DNA from: Bacteroidales bacterium
GTDB taxonomy: Bacteria; Bacteroidota; Bacteroidia; Bacteroidales; Azobacteroidaceae
Direction of reading: 5' to 3'
Assembly: GCA_020860885.1 (NCBI GenBank)
Contig: JAJBTS010000154.1
Location: forward strand, 1 to 21,425
Length of the DNA: 21,425 nucleotides
Shown: piece after piece, positions 6,646 through 14,749 of the stretch
Layout: each line of letters begins with the position of its first letter
Position numbering within the stretch: the stretch's first letter is position 1
The notes under the pieces: generated by a model
The model's database searches: none
What the model was told of the DNA's origin: nothing
The model's input: the letters and a program-made list of their open reading frames with translations, nothing else
Made by a program: the position numbers and the translations under genes

Positions 6646-7932
6646 ATGTTGCTATTTATATCAGGAGGAATGACCATAGTTGCTAGTGTTGCTGTTTTCC
6701 TTATAGTTATTTTACTATTGGTGGCAGTTCTCTTATTTGCTAAAAATAAACTGACTCCTTCCGGGGATGTTAAGATCGTGATCAACGACGAAAAAGAGAT
6801 CGAGACGCCTATGGGCGGAACTTTGCTGTCTACTCTTCAATCGAATGGTATCTTCTTGTCCAGCGCCTGCGGTGGCGGTGGTACCTGCGGACAGTGCCGT
6901 TGCCAGGTTATCGAAGGAGGCGGGGAAATACTTCCCACCGAAGTCGGTTTCTTTTCCAGAAAAGAGATCAAAGACCACTGGCGCTTAGGTTGCCAGGTGA
7001 AGGTAAAAGATAATATGAACATCAAGGTTTCGGAAGAAGTATTCGGAGTAAAAGAATGGGAATGTGAAGTGGTATCGAACTACAACGTAGCTTCTTTTAT
7101 CAAAGAATTTGTAGTGAAATTGCCGGACGATGAACATTTGAACTTCAAACCGGGTTCTTATATACAGATACAAGTGCCGAAATACCAGACGCCGTTTACA
7201 GATTATAATATTGAGGCTCGGCCTGAAGAAGGAAAAGATCCGAACCGTTTCAAAGCGGAATGGGATAAATTCAAAATGTGGGATCTGGTAGGTAAAAATG
7301 AAGAAGAGAATGTACGCGCATATTCTATGGCCAACTATCCGGCAGAAGGAGATATCGTGATGTTGAATATCCGTATCGCTACTCCTCCTTTCGACAGGAA
7401 TACGGGAACATGGAAAGCCGGAGTGCCTTCGGGTATCTGTTCTTCTTATATCTTCGGATTGAAACCGGGCGATAAGGTTCGCGTTTCGGGTCCTTACGGA
7501 GATTTCCATATCCTGGATACCAAGCGTGAAATGTTGTACATCGGTGGTGGTGCCGGTATGGCTCCTTTACGTTCTCACTTGTTGCACTTATTCCATACTT
7601 TGAAAACAACCGATCGTAAGATCTCTTACTGGTATGGAGCACGCTCTAAGATGGAGATTTTCTATGAGGAAGATTTCAGGGCTTTGGAGAAAGAATTCCC
7701 GAACTTCCAGTTTAATATAGCATTGAGTGAACCGTTGCCGGAAGACAACTGGACGGGTTATGTCGGATTTATCCATCAGGTGATTTACGATAATTATCTG
7801 GCGAATCACGATGCACCGGAAGATATAGAATACTACATGTGTGGTCCTGGGCCGATGGCCAATGCTGTTAAAGTGATGCTCGACAGCTTAGGGGTACCGC
7901 CCGAAATGTTGATGTTCGACGACTTCGGATAA
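6646..7932 (+). CDS. nqrF: Na+-translocating NADH:quinone reductase subunit F (NADH-oxidising)
   Basis: NqrF is the entry point of the complex: it oxidises NADH through FAD and a 2Fe-2S centre. The 428-residue product has a single N-terminal membrane helix (about 9-32). A ferredoxin domain follows with Cys75, Cys81, Cys84 and Cys116 as cluster ligands (context SSACGGGGTCGQC and LGCQV). The flavodoxin-reductase-like part has the FAD motif RAYSMAN at 224-230, the NAD-binding GGGAGMAPLRS at 300-310 and CGPGPM at 399-404, ending in the typical FDDFG. All expected residues are present. It closes the operon; the next gene starts 107 bases later beyond an inverted repeat. Confidence 0.97.
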   Translation: MLLFISGGMTIVASVAVFLIVILLLVAVLLFAKNKLTPSGDVKIVINDEKEIETPMGGTLLSTLQSNGIFLSSACGGGGTCGQCRCQVIEGGGEILPTEVGFFSRKEIKDHWRLGCQVKVKDNMNIKVSEEVFGVKEWECEVVSNYNVASFIKEFVVKLPDDEHLNFKPGSYIQIQVPKYQTPFTDYNIEARPEEGKDPNRFKAEWDKFKMWDLVGKNEEENVRAYSMANYPAEGDIVMLNIRIATPPFDRNTGTWKAGVPSGICSSYIFGLKPGDKVRVSGPYGDFHILDTKREMLYIGGGAGMAPLRSHLLHLFHTLKTTDRKISYWYGARSKMEIFYEEDFRALEKEFPNFQFNIALSEPLPEDNWTGYVGFIHQVIYDNYLANHDAPEDIEYYMCGPGPMANAVKVMLDSLGVPPEMLMFDDFG

Positions 7933-7943
7933 AAAAATAAAAC

Positions 7944-8012
7944 AATGATAAGTTTTAGATTTTAGAGTTATTAGTATCTTTGCTTTTAATTTAGAATCTA
8001 AAACTTGTCATT
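7944..8012. repeat. 18-bp inverted repeats flanking a promoter box
   Basis: The left arm (7944-7961) reads AATGATAAGTTTTAGATT. The right arm (7995-8012) is its reverse complement at 17 of 18 positions; the sole mismatch is T7949 against C8007-8008 neighbourhood (T versus C in the aligned arms). The 33-bp centre contains TATCTTTG, a -7 box pointing right. Arms this long and well matched around a promoter could be recombination sites for an invertible promoter, a regulator binding pair, or a long-loop hairpin ending the nqr transcript. There is no T-run after the right arm, so a classical terminator fits poorly. Confidence 0.6.
7975..7982 (+). promoter_or_regulatory. -7 box of the DUF2185-OMP-sulfatase unit
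   Basis: TATCTTTG matches TAnnTTTG exactly. It lies 57 bases upstream of the ATG at 8040, within the loop of the inverted repeats. The left arm occupies the place of the -33 element. Reversing the segment between the arms would point this box away from the genes. Confidence 0.5.
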
Positions 8013-8039
8013 TATATAGATAACTTAAAAAATTTAATC

Positions 8040-8381
8040 ATGGACGAACACAGTAAAGATGATGTTCCCGAGGGGCGACCGTGGGAAGAAAAAGAAGTGA
8101 AAAAATATGCCTACGTATCCCGTAGAGCCATTGAAGCCGATTGTATCGGTTATTGTTACCGCGAAGAACCTGAAACTAAAATAGACAGTGGGTGGCGTTT
8201 CCTGTATGGAGACGAAGATGAAGAATATCTGGATAATCCCGTATACAAAGAAGCTGTCTATCCGGAAGAAATGCTCTCCATCAATCCATCTCTGGATTTG
8301 ATTCTTGCAGCTCCTGTAGGTGCGGAATTCGAATGGGACGAAGAATCTCAAATGTATCTGGAAATTGTTGACTTAGACTGA
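8040..8381 (+). CDS. DUF2185 (Imm33-like) protein
   Basis: A 113-residue acidic soluble protein without signal peptide. It carries the DUF2185 hallmarks: an A/S-rich start of the domain near 25-38 (YVSRRAIEADCIGYCYREEP), then DSGWRFLYGDEDEEYLDNP at about 50-68, and a late LILAAPVGAEFEWDEE at 87-102. DUF2185 is also listed as an immunity-protein family (Imm33) in polymorphic-toxin loci, but many members stand alone with no known role, and no toxin gene is visible here. It is first in a rightward run and is followed after 33 bases by the first outer-membrane barrel gene. Confidence 0.8.
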   Translation: MDEHSKDDVPEGRPWEEKEVKKYAYVSRRAIEADCIGYCYREEPETKIDSGWRFLYGDEDEEYLDNPVYKEAVYPEEMLSINPSLDLILAAPVGAEFEWDEESQMYLEIVDLD

Positions 8382-8414
8382 CTGGGTAGGTTGGTCTTAA
8401 AATATTAAATAAAT

Positions 8415-9107
8415 ATGGAAAAAAGAATTAGCGCTGTTGTTGTTTTACTGCTTATTTTCTCTTCGATAAGTGTAAATGCCCAACTTTACCTGGGTGTTAA
8501 GGGAGGATTAAATGTTTCGTCATTTACCGGTTATGATGACCTGGTTTTTGCAGACGCGAGTGGTATGCCGATCGGAAATCAGGAAACGGATTTTATTCCT
8601 TCTTTTCATATTGGAGGAATGTTGCAATACCAGTTTTACGATTCTTTTTTCATCCAGCCGGAAATCTTCTATTCCCGGCAGGGTACGAAAATTAAGGGCT
8701 TAGGCGAGAAGACTACGGTTCATCTGGACTATTTACAAATTCCTATCTATGGCGGATACAAATACAGGACCGGGGATGAGCTTTTCCTGATTGGAGGAAT
8801 AGGACCTTATTTTGCTTACGGATTGGATGGACGATATGATTTTTTCGAGTATCATAAACGTTTCGATATCGGATTGACCTTTATGGCTGGAGTCCAGATA
8901 AATAGTCTTCAGATTGCAGTAGCCTTTGATTGGGGACTTAAAGATATTCGCAAGGAAAGGGATATCATGCCTTATCGTTCGGATGAAGGCGGGTCTGGTT
9001 CTATTGAATCTATTCCTGATGTAGTTGTTAATAGAAATTATAGGTTTTCTGCGGTAAGAAACCAGAATCTGAAATTGTCCGTTGCTTATTTGTTTGAAAT
9101 GGATTAA
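8415..9107 (+). CDS. PorT-like outer-membrane beta-barrel protein, copy 1
   Basis: A 230-residue protein with a clear signal peptide (basic start, hydrophobic core 6-18, likely cut after VNAQ at residue 23), followed by alternating beta strands that fit the outer-membrane beta-barrel_2/PorT-like family. Typical segments are LGVKGGLNVSSFTGYDD after the cleavage site, YQFYDSFFIQPEIFYSRQG in the middle, GGYKYRTGDELFLIGGIGPYFAYG, and an aromatic-rich C-terminus. Such proteins sit in the outer membrane; specific cargo or role is unknown. The next gene, two bases away, is a paralogue. Confidence 0.82.
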   Translation: MEKRISAVVVLLLIFSSISVNAQLYLGVKGGLNVSSFTGYDDLVFADASGMPIGNQETDFIPSFHIGGMLQYQFYDSFFIQPEIFYSRQGTKIKGLGEKTTVHLDYLQIPIYGGYKYRTGDELFLIGGIGPYFAYGLDGRYDFFEYHKRFDIGLTFMAGVQINSLQIAVAFDWGLKDIRKERDIMPYRSDEGGSGSIESIPDVVVNRNYRFSAVRNQNLKLSVAYLFEMD

Positions 9108-9109
9108 AT

Positions 9110-9748
9110 ATGACGGGATTTGTCAGAACGGTTTTAATAGTAGCTTTTTCTTTCTTTCTGCTTCCTCTCTTTTGTCCGATGAAAGCTCAAAAGATAAATA
9201 TCGGTTTGAAAGGAGGATTGAACCTGGCTACCCTGACTGGTTACGACGAGTGGGTTGTAACGGATCCGGAAGGCAATGATTTAAGATGTAAAACGGAATA
9301 TACGACTGCTTATCATATAGGCGCTATTTTTAGATACGATTTTGACAGGGAATTTTTTCTGCAGGCCGAATTATTATTTAGCCGGCAGGGAAGAAAAGAT
9401 AGTTATCCGGATATAAATCATTCGACGAGTTTGTCTCTCAATTATCTGAAATTACCGGTTTATTGGGGGTATAAATACAATGTGGGTCACAACCTGGATC
9501 TTTTATTCGGAGTAGGACCTTATCTGGCTTATGGTGTTAGTTCAACAGATGATCTTTTTGGAGTTGTTTTCAAGAGATTTGATATAGGTGCTGCTGCTAT
9601 GGGCGGAATACAATGGGAGAATCTTCAAATAACCCTGGGAGCCGATTTCGGTCTCAATAAACTGTTGAAATCTTCTCCGACTCCGGAAACGAAAATACCT
9701 TCTGTCAGGAATCAGAATTTTAACCTGTCAATTGCTTGTTTCTTCTAA
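9110..9748 (+). CDS. PorT-like outer-membrane beta-barrel protein, copy 2
   Basis: A 212-residue paralogue of the preceding gene with the same order of landmarks: signal peptide ending near MKAQ (residue 26), IGLKGGLNLATLTGYDE, AYHIGAIFRYDF, FLQAELLFSRQG, LNYLKLPVYWGYKY, GVGPYLAYG, FKRFDIG and a final SVRNQNFNLSIACFF. The two genes are clearly a tandem duplication that has diverged substantially. Only two bases separate them, so they are co-translated or nearly so. The sulfatase follows after 19 bases. A second frame at 9082-9279 inside this region is a shadow. Confidence 0.82.
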   Translation: MTGFVRTVLIVAFSFFLLPLFCPMKAQKINIGLKGGLNLATLTGYDEWVVTDPEGNDLRCKTEYTTAYHIGAIFRYDFDREFFLQAELLFSRQGRKDSYPDINHSTSLSLNYLKLPVYWGYKYNVGHNLDLLFGVGPYLAYGVSSTDDLFGVVFKRFDIGAAAMGGIQWENLQITLGADFGLNKLLKSSPTPETKIPSVRNQNFNLSIACFF

Positions 9749-9767
9749 TTATAATAAATGAATTATC

Positions 9768-11372
9768 ATGAAAAACAGATCTCAATCGCTCCTGACCGGA
9801 GGAATCGCCAGTATTTTAGCTTTAATGCCGGCGGCGTATTTATCTGCACAAAAAAGAGCAGAGAAGAAACCTATGAATATCCTCTATATTATGAGCGATG
9901 ATCATTCGTATCAGACCATCAGCGCTTACGATAAAAGATTTATAGAAACACCTAATATTGACCGGATCGCCCGCGATGGGGTACGGTTTACCAATAGTTT
10001 TGTGGCCAATTCGATCAGCGGCCCCAGCAGGGCATGTATGCTAACTGGGAAACACAGCCATAAAAACGGATTCAAAGACAACGACGGAGCTTTCGATGGT
10101 AGCCAGCAGACCTTTCCCAAGCTTCTTCAGAAAGCAGGATACCAAACGGCAATCGTGGGTAAATGGCATCTCCATTCCGATCCTACCGGTTTCGACTACT
10201 GGAATATTCTTCCCGGGCAGGGGGAATATTATAATCCTGTATTTATCGATAACGGGGAGAAAAAGAATATGAAAGGGTATGTAACGAATATCACTACCGA
10301 TATTGCTCTCGACTGGTTGAGTAAGGAGCGCGATGCGGACAAGCCTTTCTGCCTTTTGTTGCATCACAAAGCTCCTCACCGGACATGGATGCCCGATACG
10401 CTCGATTTAGGCCGTTTCGATGCTACGAATCTGCCTTTGCCGGATAATTTCTTTGATACATATAAAGGCCGTATCGCTGCACAACAGCAGGAAATGAGCA
10501 TCGAAAAGGATATGAACGTATTGTATGACCTGAAGATGGCGGATAAAGAAAAGGAAATTTCCACTGTCCGGGGATACGATAATGTAGGCCGCGATATGTA
10601 TCAGACAACCGGAAAACCCGGCCGGATGGATGAAGACCAGAAAGCGGCCTGGGATCGTTATTACGATCCTATCATTGCCGATTTCAAAACCCGGCAATTG
10701 GAAGGTGAAGAACTCACCGTCTGGAAATACCAACGTTATATGCGGGACTATCTGAGTGTGATAGCTTCCGTTGACAGGAATGTAGGCCGTGTGATTGATT
10801 ATTTACAGGAAAACGGACTGTGGGAAAATACGCTGGTTATTTATACTTCCGATCAGGGTTTCTATATGGGAGAACACGGATGGTTCGATAAAAGATTCAT
10901 GTATGAAGAATCGCTTCGTACTCCTCTCCTGGTTCATATTCCGAGTGAATCCGGAAAGGCGATGGTATCCGAAGACGATGAGAAGTATTACATGGTTCAG
11001 AATATTGATTATGCCCCTACTTTCCTCGAACTGGCAGGAGTGGAAATTCCGGACGATATCCAGGGAAAGTCAATGCTTCCTATATTGAAAGGACAGAAAG
11101 TCGACGATTGGAGAAATTCTCTTTACTATCATTATTACGAATATCCGGGAGCTCATTCCGTAAAACGTCATTATGGGGTCAGGAACGATCGTTACAAACT
11201 GATTCATTTTTACAACGATATAGATACCTGGGAGCTTTACGATTTAAAAACCGATCCTCAGGAAATGCATAATATCTACGATGAACCCGGAAATGAGGAA
11301 CTGATAAAAACAATGAAAGACGAACTTACGAAGCTTCAGGAATTGTACGATGTCCGGGAGAGTGATCTCTAA
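9768..11372 (+). CDS. Serine-type S1 family sulfatase (exported), N-acetylglucosamine-6-sulfatase-like
   Basis: A 534-residue alkaline-phosphatase-fold sulfatase that hydrolyses sulfate esters, probably on host or marine glycans. It has a signal peptide (about 1-28, cut after LSAQ). The metal-binding DD is at 44-45, and the active-site motif S-G-P-S-R at 84-88 (context NSISGPSRACMLTGKHS) has Ser84 in place of the usual Cys. This is the serine type, activated to formylglycine by an anaerobic radical-SAM enzyme (anSME) that is not in the window. GKWH is at 131-134, HHKAPHR at 199-205 and SDQG at 361-364. The C-terminal YYHYYEYPG...YKLIHFY...ELYDLKTDPQEMHN is the DUF4976 part. The HKAPHR segment recalls the S1_11 group (GlcNAc-6-O-sulfatases), but substrate is inferred. 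Confidence 0.93.
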   Translation: MKNRSQSLLTGGIASILALMPAAYLSAQKRAEKKPMNILYIMSDDHSYQTISAYDKRFIETPNIDRIARDGVRFTNSFVANSISGPSRACMLTGKHSHKNGFKDNDGAFDGSQQTFPKLLQKAGYQTAIVGKWHLHSDPTGFDYWNILPGQGEYYNPVFIDNGEKKNMKGYVTNITTDIALDWLSKERDADKPFCLLLHHKAPHRTWMPDTLDLGRFDATNLPLPDNFFDTYKGRIAAQQQEMSIEKDMNVLYDLKMADKEKEISTVRGYDNVGRDMYQTTGKPGRMDEDQKAAWDRYYDPIIADFKTRQLEGEELTVWKYQRYMRDYLSVIASVDRNVGRVIDYLQENGLWENTLVIYTSDQGFYMGEHGWFDKRFMYEESLRTPLLVHIPSESGKAMVSEDDEKYYMVQNIDYAPTFLELAGVEIPDDIQGKSMLPILKGQKVDDWRNSLYYHYYEYPGAHSVKRHYGVRNDRYKLIHFYNDIDTWELYDLKTDPQEMHNIYDEPGNEELIKTMKDELTKLQELYDVRESDL

Positions 11373-11398
11373 AGGATTTCTTTGAGGAATATGGAAAG

Positions 11399-12535
11399 AT
11401 GAATAACCCTACAGACTTGTATAAAAATATAACTTATTTCAAGGGGCTTAATACTCTTCGATTTTTTGCTGCTTTTTTAGTCTTGATACATCATGCGGAA
11501 GGCATGAAAATAAAAAACGGATTAGCAGCGTTGCCCTCTATAAGTCTGTTTCATAACGGAACGTATGCCGTAGCCTTTTTTTCGTTCTAAGTGGTTTCCT
11601 GATCACTTATTTACTTTTAAAAGAGAAAAGGAAAACACATACGGTTCGGGTACGGAATTTTTACATGAAGCGGATATTACGTATCTGGCCTCTTTATTAT
11701 CTTCTGGTTTTACTCGGAACGGTAATTATTCCGTTCTTCATAAATTCTTTTCATATCGATTATGAAATTCCTTACACTTTAGGGCAGGTATGGTATTTCT
11801 ATGTTTTTTTCTTACCCGGACTTGTTACGTTTTATTATGGGCATCATCTCCTGGAACCTTTGTGGTCTATAGGGGTAGAGGAGTTATTTTATTTGATGTG
11901 GGCGCCACTGTTTAAATATATAAAGAAAAATATTTTAGCCCTTCTGCTATCGGTTATAGCAATAAAGAGCATCTTGCTGATGGTTCCTTTTTTTATACAA
12001 ACTTCGGCATTGTACGATACACTGGTAAGTATACATTGTTTCGAAGCTATGGCGGTAGGAGGATTAGGAGCTTACTTTGTCTTTCATACAAAAAAAAGAA
12101 ATAGGTCTTTTACCGTTCTATAAGAAAAGCGTACAGGCGGTTGTTTATTTGTTACTGTTGATTTTCATTTTGTTTAATATGAATATTGATAATCCGGTTT
12201 GGAAGGTTTTGTTTCATACTCCTGTATTATCTCCCTTGTTGCTTTACTTTATCTTCCTGTACCTTATCGTAGGAGTTTCTCTGGCAGGAAACAGCATTAT
12301 TAAGCTGGAAAATAAAGCTTTATCTTACTTTGGAGAAATATCGTACGGTATTTATATGTACCACACGACCGTAATATCGGCTGTTATTTTATAACTGAAA
12401 AATAATCCGATTCCAATAGATTCCTGGTTGCAGAATATTATTTATTATCTATCGGTTACGGTAGGTACTCTTTTAGTCGCCCATTTCTCTAAGAAATACT
12501 TTGAGAATTATTTCCTTAAATTTAAGAAGCCCTGA
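11399..12535 (+). pseudogene. Acyltransferase family 3 (OafA/OatA-like), broken by two frameshifts and a nonsense codon
   Basis: Joined across three lesions, the region encodes a 378-residue multi-spanning acyltransferase of the kind that O-acetylates surface polysaccharides. The first piece (11399-11590) has LRFFAAFLVLIHH with the expected catalytic His near residue 32. Adding one T to the T7 run at 11576-11582 gives FFFVLSGFLITYLLLKEKR and leads into the frame of 11665-12123 (RILRIWPLYYLLVLLG, PLWSIGVEELFYL). Removing one A from the A8 run at 12090-12097 leads into 12077-12394 (KKEIGLLPFYKK through YGIYMYHTTVISA). A TAA at 12392-12394 then interrupts an otherwise open frame that continues LKNNPIPIDSWLQNIIYY to a TGA at 12533-12535, where the family normally ends. 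It lies 26 bases after the sulfatase in the same direction. Confidence 0.88.
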
Positions 12536-12577
12536 TTCGGGAATTAAAAAAGGTTATCCCAAAAGAACCCTTTTCCT

Positions 12578-12751
12578 CTAAATTCCCTCCTCCTTCTCAT
12601 CTTCACTCTCATTTTCCTTAGCCTCCTTTTGCAGTCTGTAAGCTTTTTCCCTAGCTTCCTCACTGGCTGTCTGTACATCGCCGATGCTATAAAGATCTTT
12701 ATCGGGCATATTCTCGATTGTTTCTCTTACTCTCTTTTCTGCATTGTCCAT
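12578..12751 (-). CDS. 57-aa highly charged small protein
   Basis: On the minus strand an ATG at 12751-12749 opens a 57-codon frame ending in TAG at 12580-12578. The product begins MDNAEKRVRETIENMPDKDL, is almost entirely charged or polar helix (a run of E/K from residue 31 to 55), and has no signal peptide or membrane segment. I do not recognise a family. It follows the DUF389 gene in the same direction, about 45 bases after that gene's restored stop, with an A-rich leader (AATAAAAAAATAAACTT) before the start. Clean amphipathic composition, a Bacteroidota-like leader and operon placement support it, but short size keeps it uncertain. Confidence 0.5.
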   Translation of the reverse strand: MDNAEKRVRETIENMPDKDLYSIGDVQTASEEAREKAYRLQKEAKENESEDEKEEGI

Positions 12752-12796
12752 AAGTTTATTTTTTTATTGGTATTATATAATTTAAACAAGATTACC

Positions 12797-13445
12797 TTAT
12801 GTTTGGTTTTCAGGTTGAGATTTATGCAATCCGATTAATCGGGTTGTAACGGTACTGGCAATCACCATACATGCAACATAAAGCGCGAACATAAGTAAGG
12901 AATCGTATGCTATCCGGAAGTGACCGTTTACTATCCCGTAACCTGTCGAACACAGGGGGCAGTAAAGCTGTAGCTATGGCTACACCCGGCACTACGTTAT
13001 TATCCTCTTTCCGGCTTTTGGCAAGAATGCCCACAATTCCTCCGGATATTCCGATAAGTATATGGAAAAACGAAGGATTTGTCCGGTTCATAATTTCAGA
13101 GGTGGCTTCTTTTTCGGTTGACAACAGGAAGTAAAGCGAAGAAACGACCAAAGTAACTACAATTGCCAATATAAAATTCTTTACCGAATCGCAGATTAAC
13201 TTCTTGTCGGAAATGGCCAATCCATAACCCAAACCATTAATCGGCCCCATAATAGGAGAAATAAGCATAGCACCAATAATAATGGATTGGGTATTAATAT
13301 TTAAACCGATGGAGGCTATGATTACGGCAAAGATTAATATCCAGAGTTTTCTTCCTTTGAATCCAATATCCGAACGGATTGCTTCGTCAAATTTACCAGG
13401 ATCTTTTGTCTCAACTTTCAGTAAATTTATAAATTTATTTATCAT
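12797..13445 (-). pseudogene. DUF389 membrane protein, frameshifted near its C-terminus
   Basis: The frame from the ATG at 13445 gives a 207-residue product. For the first 160 or so residues it is a DUF389 (TIGR00341-like) membrane protein: IGAMLISPIMGPINGLGYGLAI around 57-78, a GISGGIVGILAKSR segment, and VVPGVAIATALLP at 152-164. After that it turns into a basic, non-membrane tail. Shifting frame at the C5 tract (12955-12959) restores a family-like ending, LCSTGYGIVNGHFRIAYDS, then a hydrophobic helix (LLMFALYVACMVIASTV) and a stop at 12799-12797, for about 216 residues in all. The 10 bases between the CTG and TCG codons should be 9 or 12, so either one base was gained or two were lost. Function of the family is unknown. 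Confidence 0.75.
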
Positions 13446-13614
13446 GTTTTTTTAGATTAATTTCATGAAACTTGTGAACTTCTCCTTTTTTATTCTATTC
13501 ATAATACGATTATAGGATGTAACACTTGAGTTATAGAGATAGTTTCATTCCATATGTCAGGAACAAATTCGCTCTTGATTTCCTGAATTTAGCATTATTC
13601 TTCTTCTTTGTCCA

Positions 13615-13645
13615 TTGCGTATGTATCGCCGAATGCCGATCTTTG
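13615..13645 (+). promoter_or_regulatory. Candidate promoter of the EamA transporter gene
   Basis: TTG at 13615-13617 is separated by 20 bases from GATCTTTG at 13638-13645, which differs from TAnnTTTG only at the first base. Transcription would begin near 13651, some 20 bases before the ATG at 13671. This placement argues against the upstream in-frame ATG at 13608. Confidence 0.4.
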
Positions 13646-13670
13646 CATCTTCGATCTACACTCAGACACG

Positions 13671-14582
13671 ATGATGAAATCAAAAGACATTCTTATTCAT
13701 TCGGCCGCGCTGCTGGTTATATTCATTTGGGGAACTACCTTCGTGTCGACAAAAGTATTGTTGAATAATGGTTTTAATCCCGCCAGCATTTTATTTTACA
13801 GGTTTCTACTCGGATATATAGGAATCCTGATCTTTTCATACAAAACATCTCTGTTTGCGAAAAGCCTGAAAGATGAATTAATGTTTGTGCTGGTGGGCGT
13901 CTTCGGTGGTTCGTTGTATTATTTTACAGAAAATCTGGCATTGGATATTACTCTTGCTTCTAACGTAGCATTGATAGTTTGTATCAATCCCCTTATTACT
14001 GCCTTGCTGATTCATATCTTCTCAAAGAAGGAAAAAATGAGTAAAAATCTACTGATGGGTTCCCTATTGGCTTTTGCAGGAGTAGTATTGGTAGTATATA
14101 ATGGAAATTTTAAGGTTGATATTACAGTCATAGGCGAACTGATTGCATTTATAGCGGCTGTAAGCTGGTCGCTGTACACTTTATTATTAAGGCATTTTAG
14201 TGGCCGGTATTCTTCTCTTTTTATTACTCGGAAAGTTTTGTTTTATGGTATTATAACTATCCTTCCAGCATTTCTTTGGAAACCGTTGACGACAGATATT
14301 TCCTTATTCTTTCAACCTGTAGTATGGGGGAATATGTTGTTCCTCGGATTAGGAGCTTCCCTTTTTTGCTATTTTGTATGGAGCAGTACCATCAAGGAAC
14401 TCGGAGCTGTCAGGGCATCGAATTATATTTTCATTATGCCTGTAATAACACTTGTTACCTCAGTATTAATTCTTGATGAGAGAATGAGTTACACAGCCAT
14501 AACAGGAGCATTCCTGATACTGACAGGACTTTATATCTCTGAAAAGAAGAGTATGAAAATTAAACAAACTTCCGTTGGTTGA
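13671..14582 (+). CDS. EamA/DMT-family transporter
   Basis: A 303-residue, ten-helix membrane protein with two EamA repeats, as in drug/metabolite exporters (RhaT/YdcZ/PecM-like). Landmarks are HSAALLVIFIWGTTFVSTKVLL at the first helix (the WG-T-F motif), NPLITALLIHIFSKKEKMSKNLLMGSLLAFAGVVLVVYNG closing repeat one, LIAFIAAVSWSLYTLLLRHF opening repeat two, and LGAVRASNYIFIMPVITLVTSVLILDERMSYTAITGAFLILTGLYIS at the end. Substrate cannot be told from sequence. Start at 13671 (or the adjacent ATG at 13674) is preferred because the 21 residues added by 13608 are polar, unlike the family, and overlap the promoter. It points away from the DUF389 gene. Confidence 0.9.
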   Translation: MMKSKDILIHSAALLVIFIWGTTFVSTKVLLNNGFNPASILFYRFLLGYIGILIFSYKTSLFAKSLKDELMFVLVGVFGGSLYYFTENLALDITLASNVALIVCINPLITALLIHIFSKKEKMSKNLLMGSLLAFAGVVLVVYNGNFKVDITVIGELIAFIAAVSWSLYTLLLRHFSGRYSSLFITRKVLFYGIITILPAFLWKPLTTDISLFFQPVVWGNMLFLGLGASLFCYFVWSSTIKELGAVRASNYIFIMPVITLVTSVLILDERMSYTAITGAFLILTGLYISEKKSMKIKQTSVG

Positions 14583-14749
14583 ATAATTTGTGCAAGCGGT
14601 TGTGAAAAATGCCTGGGTATGGATACGTACCTAATTATCTGATTCTATTAAGATTACTTTTTTTTGTATTTCTTCTCTAAAATGTTTACTATTTCTCTTA
14701 AACATTCTTTTGTTTTTTCTGTTTTATTGGTAATAAAAGAAATGTTATT

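Noticed and set aside
13526..13670. Upstream open frames and the 13608 start for the EamA gene
   Set aside because: The added residues are polar and unlike the family, and the stretch holds a promoter with correct spacing for the ATG at 13671.
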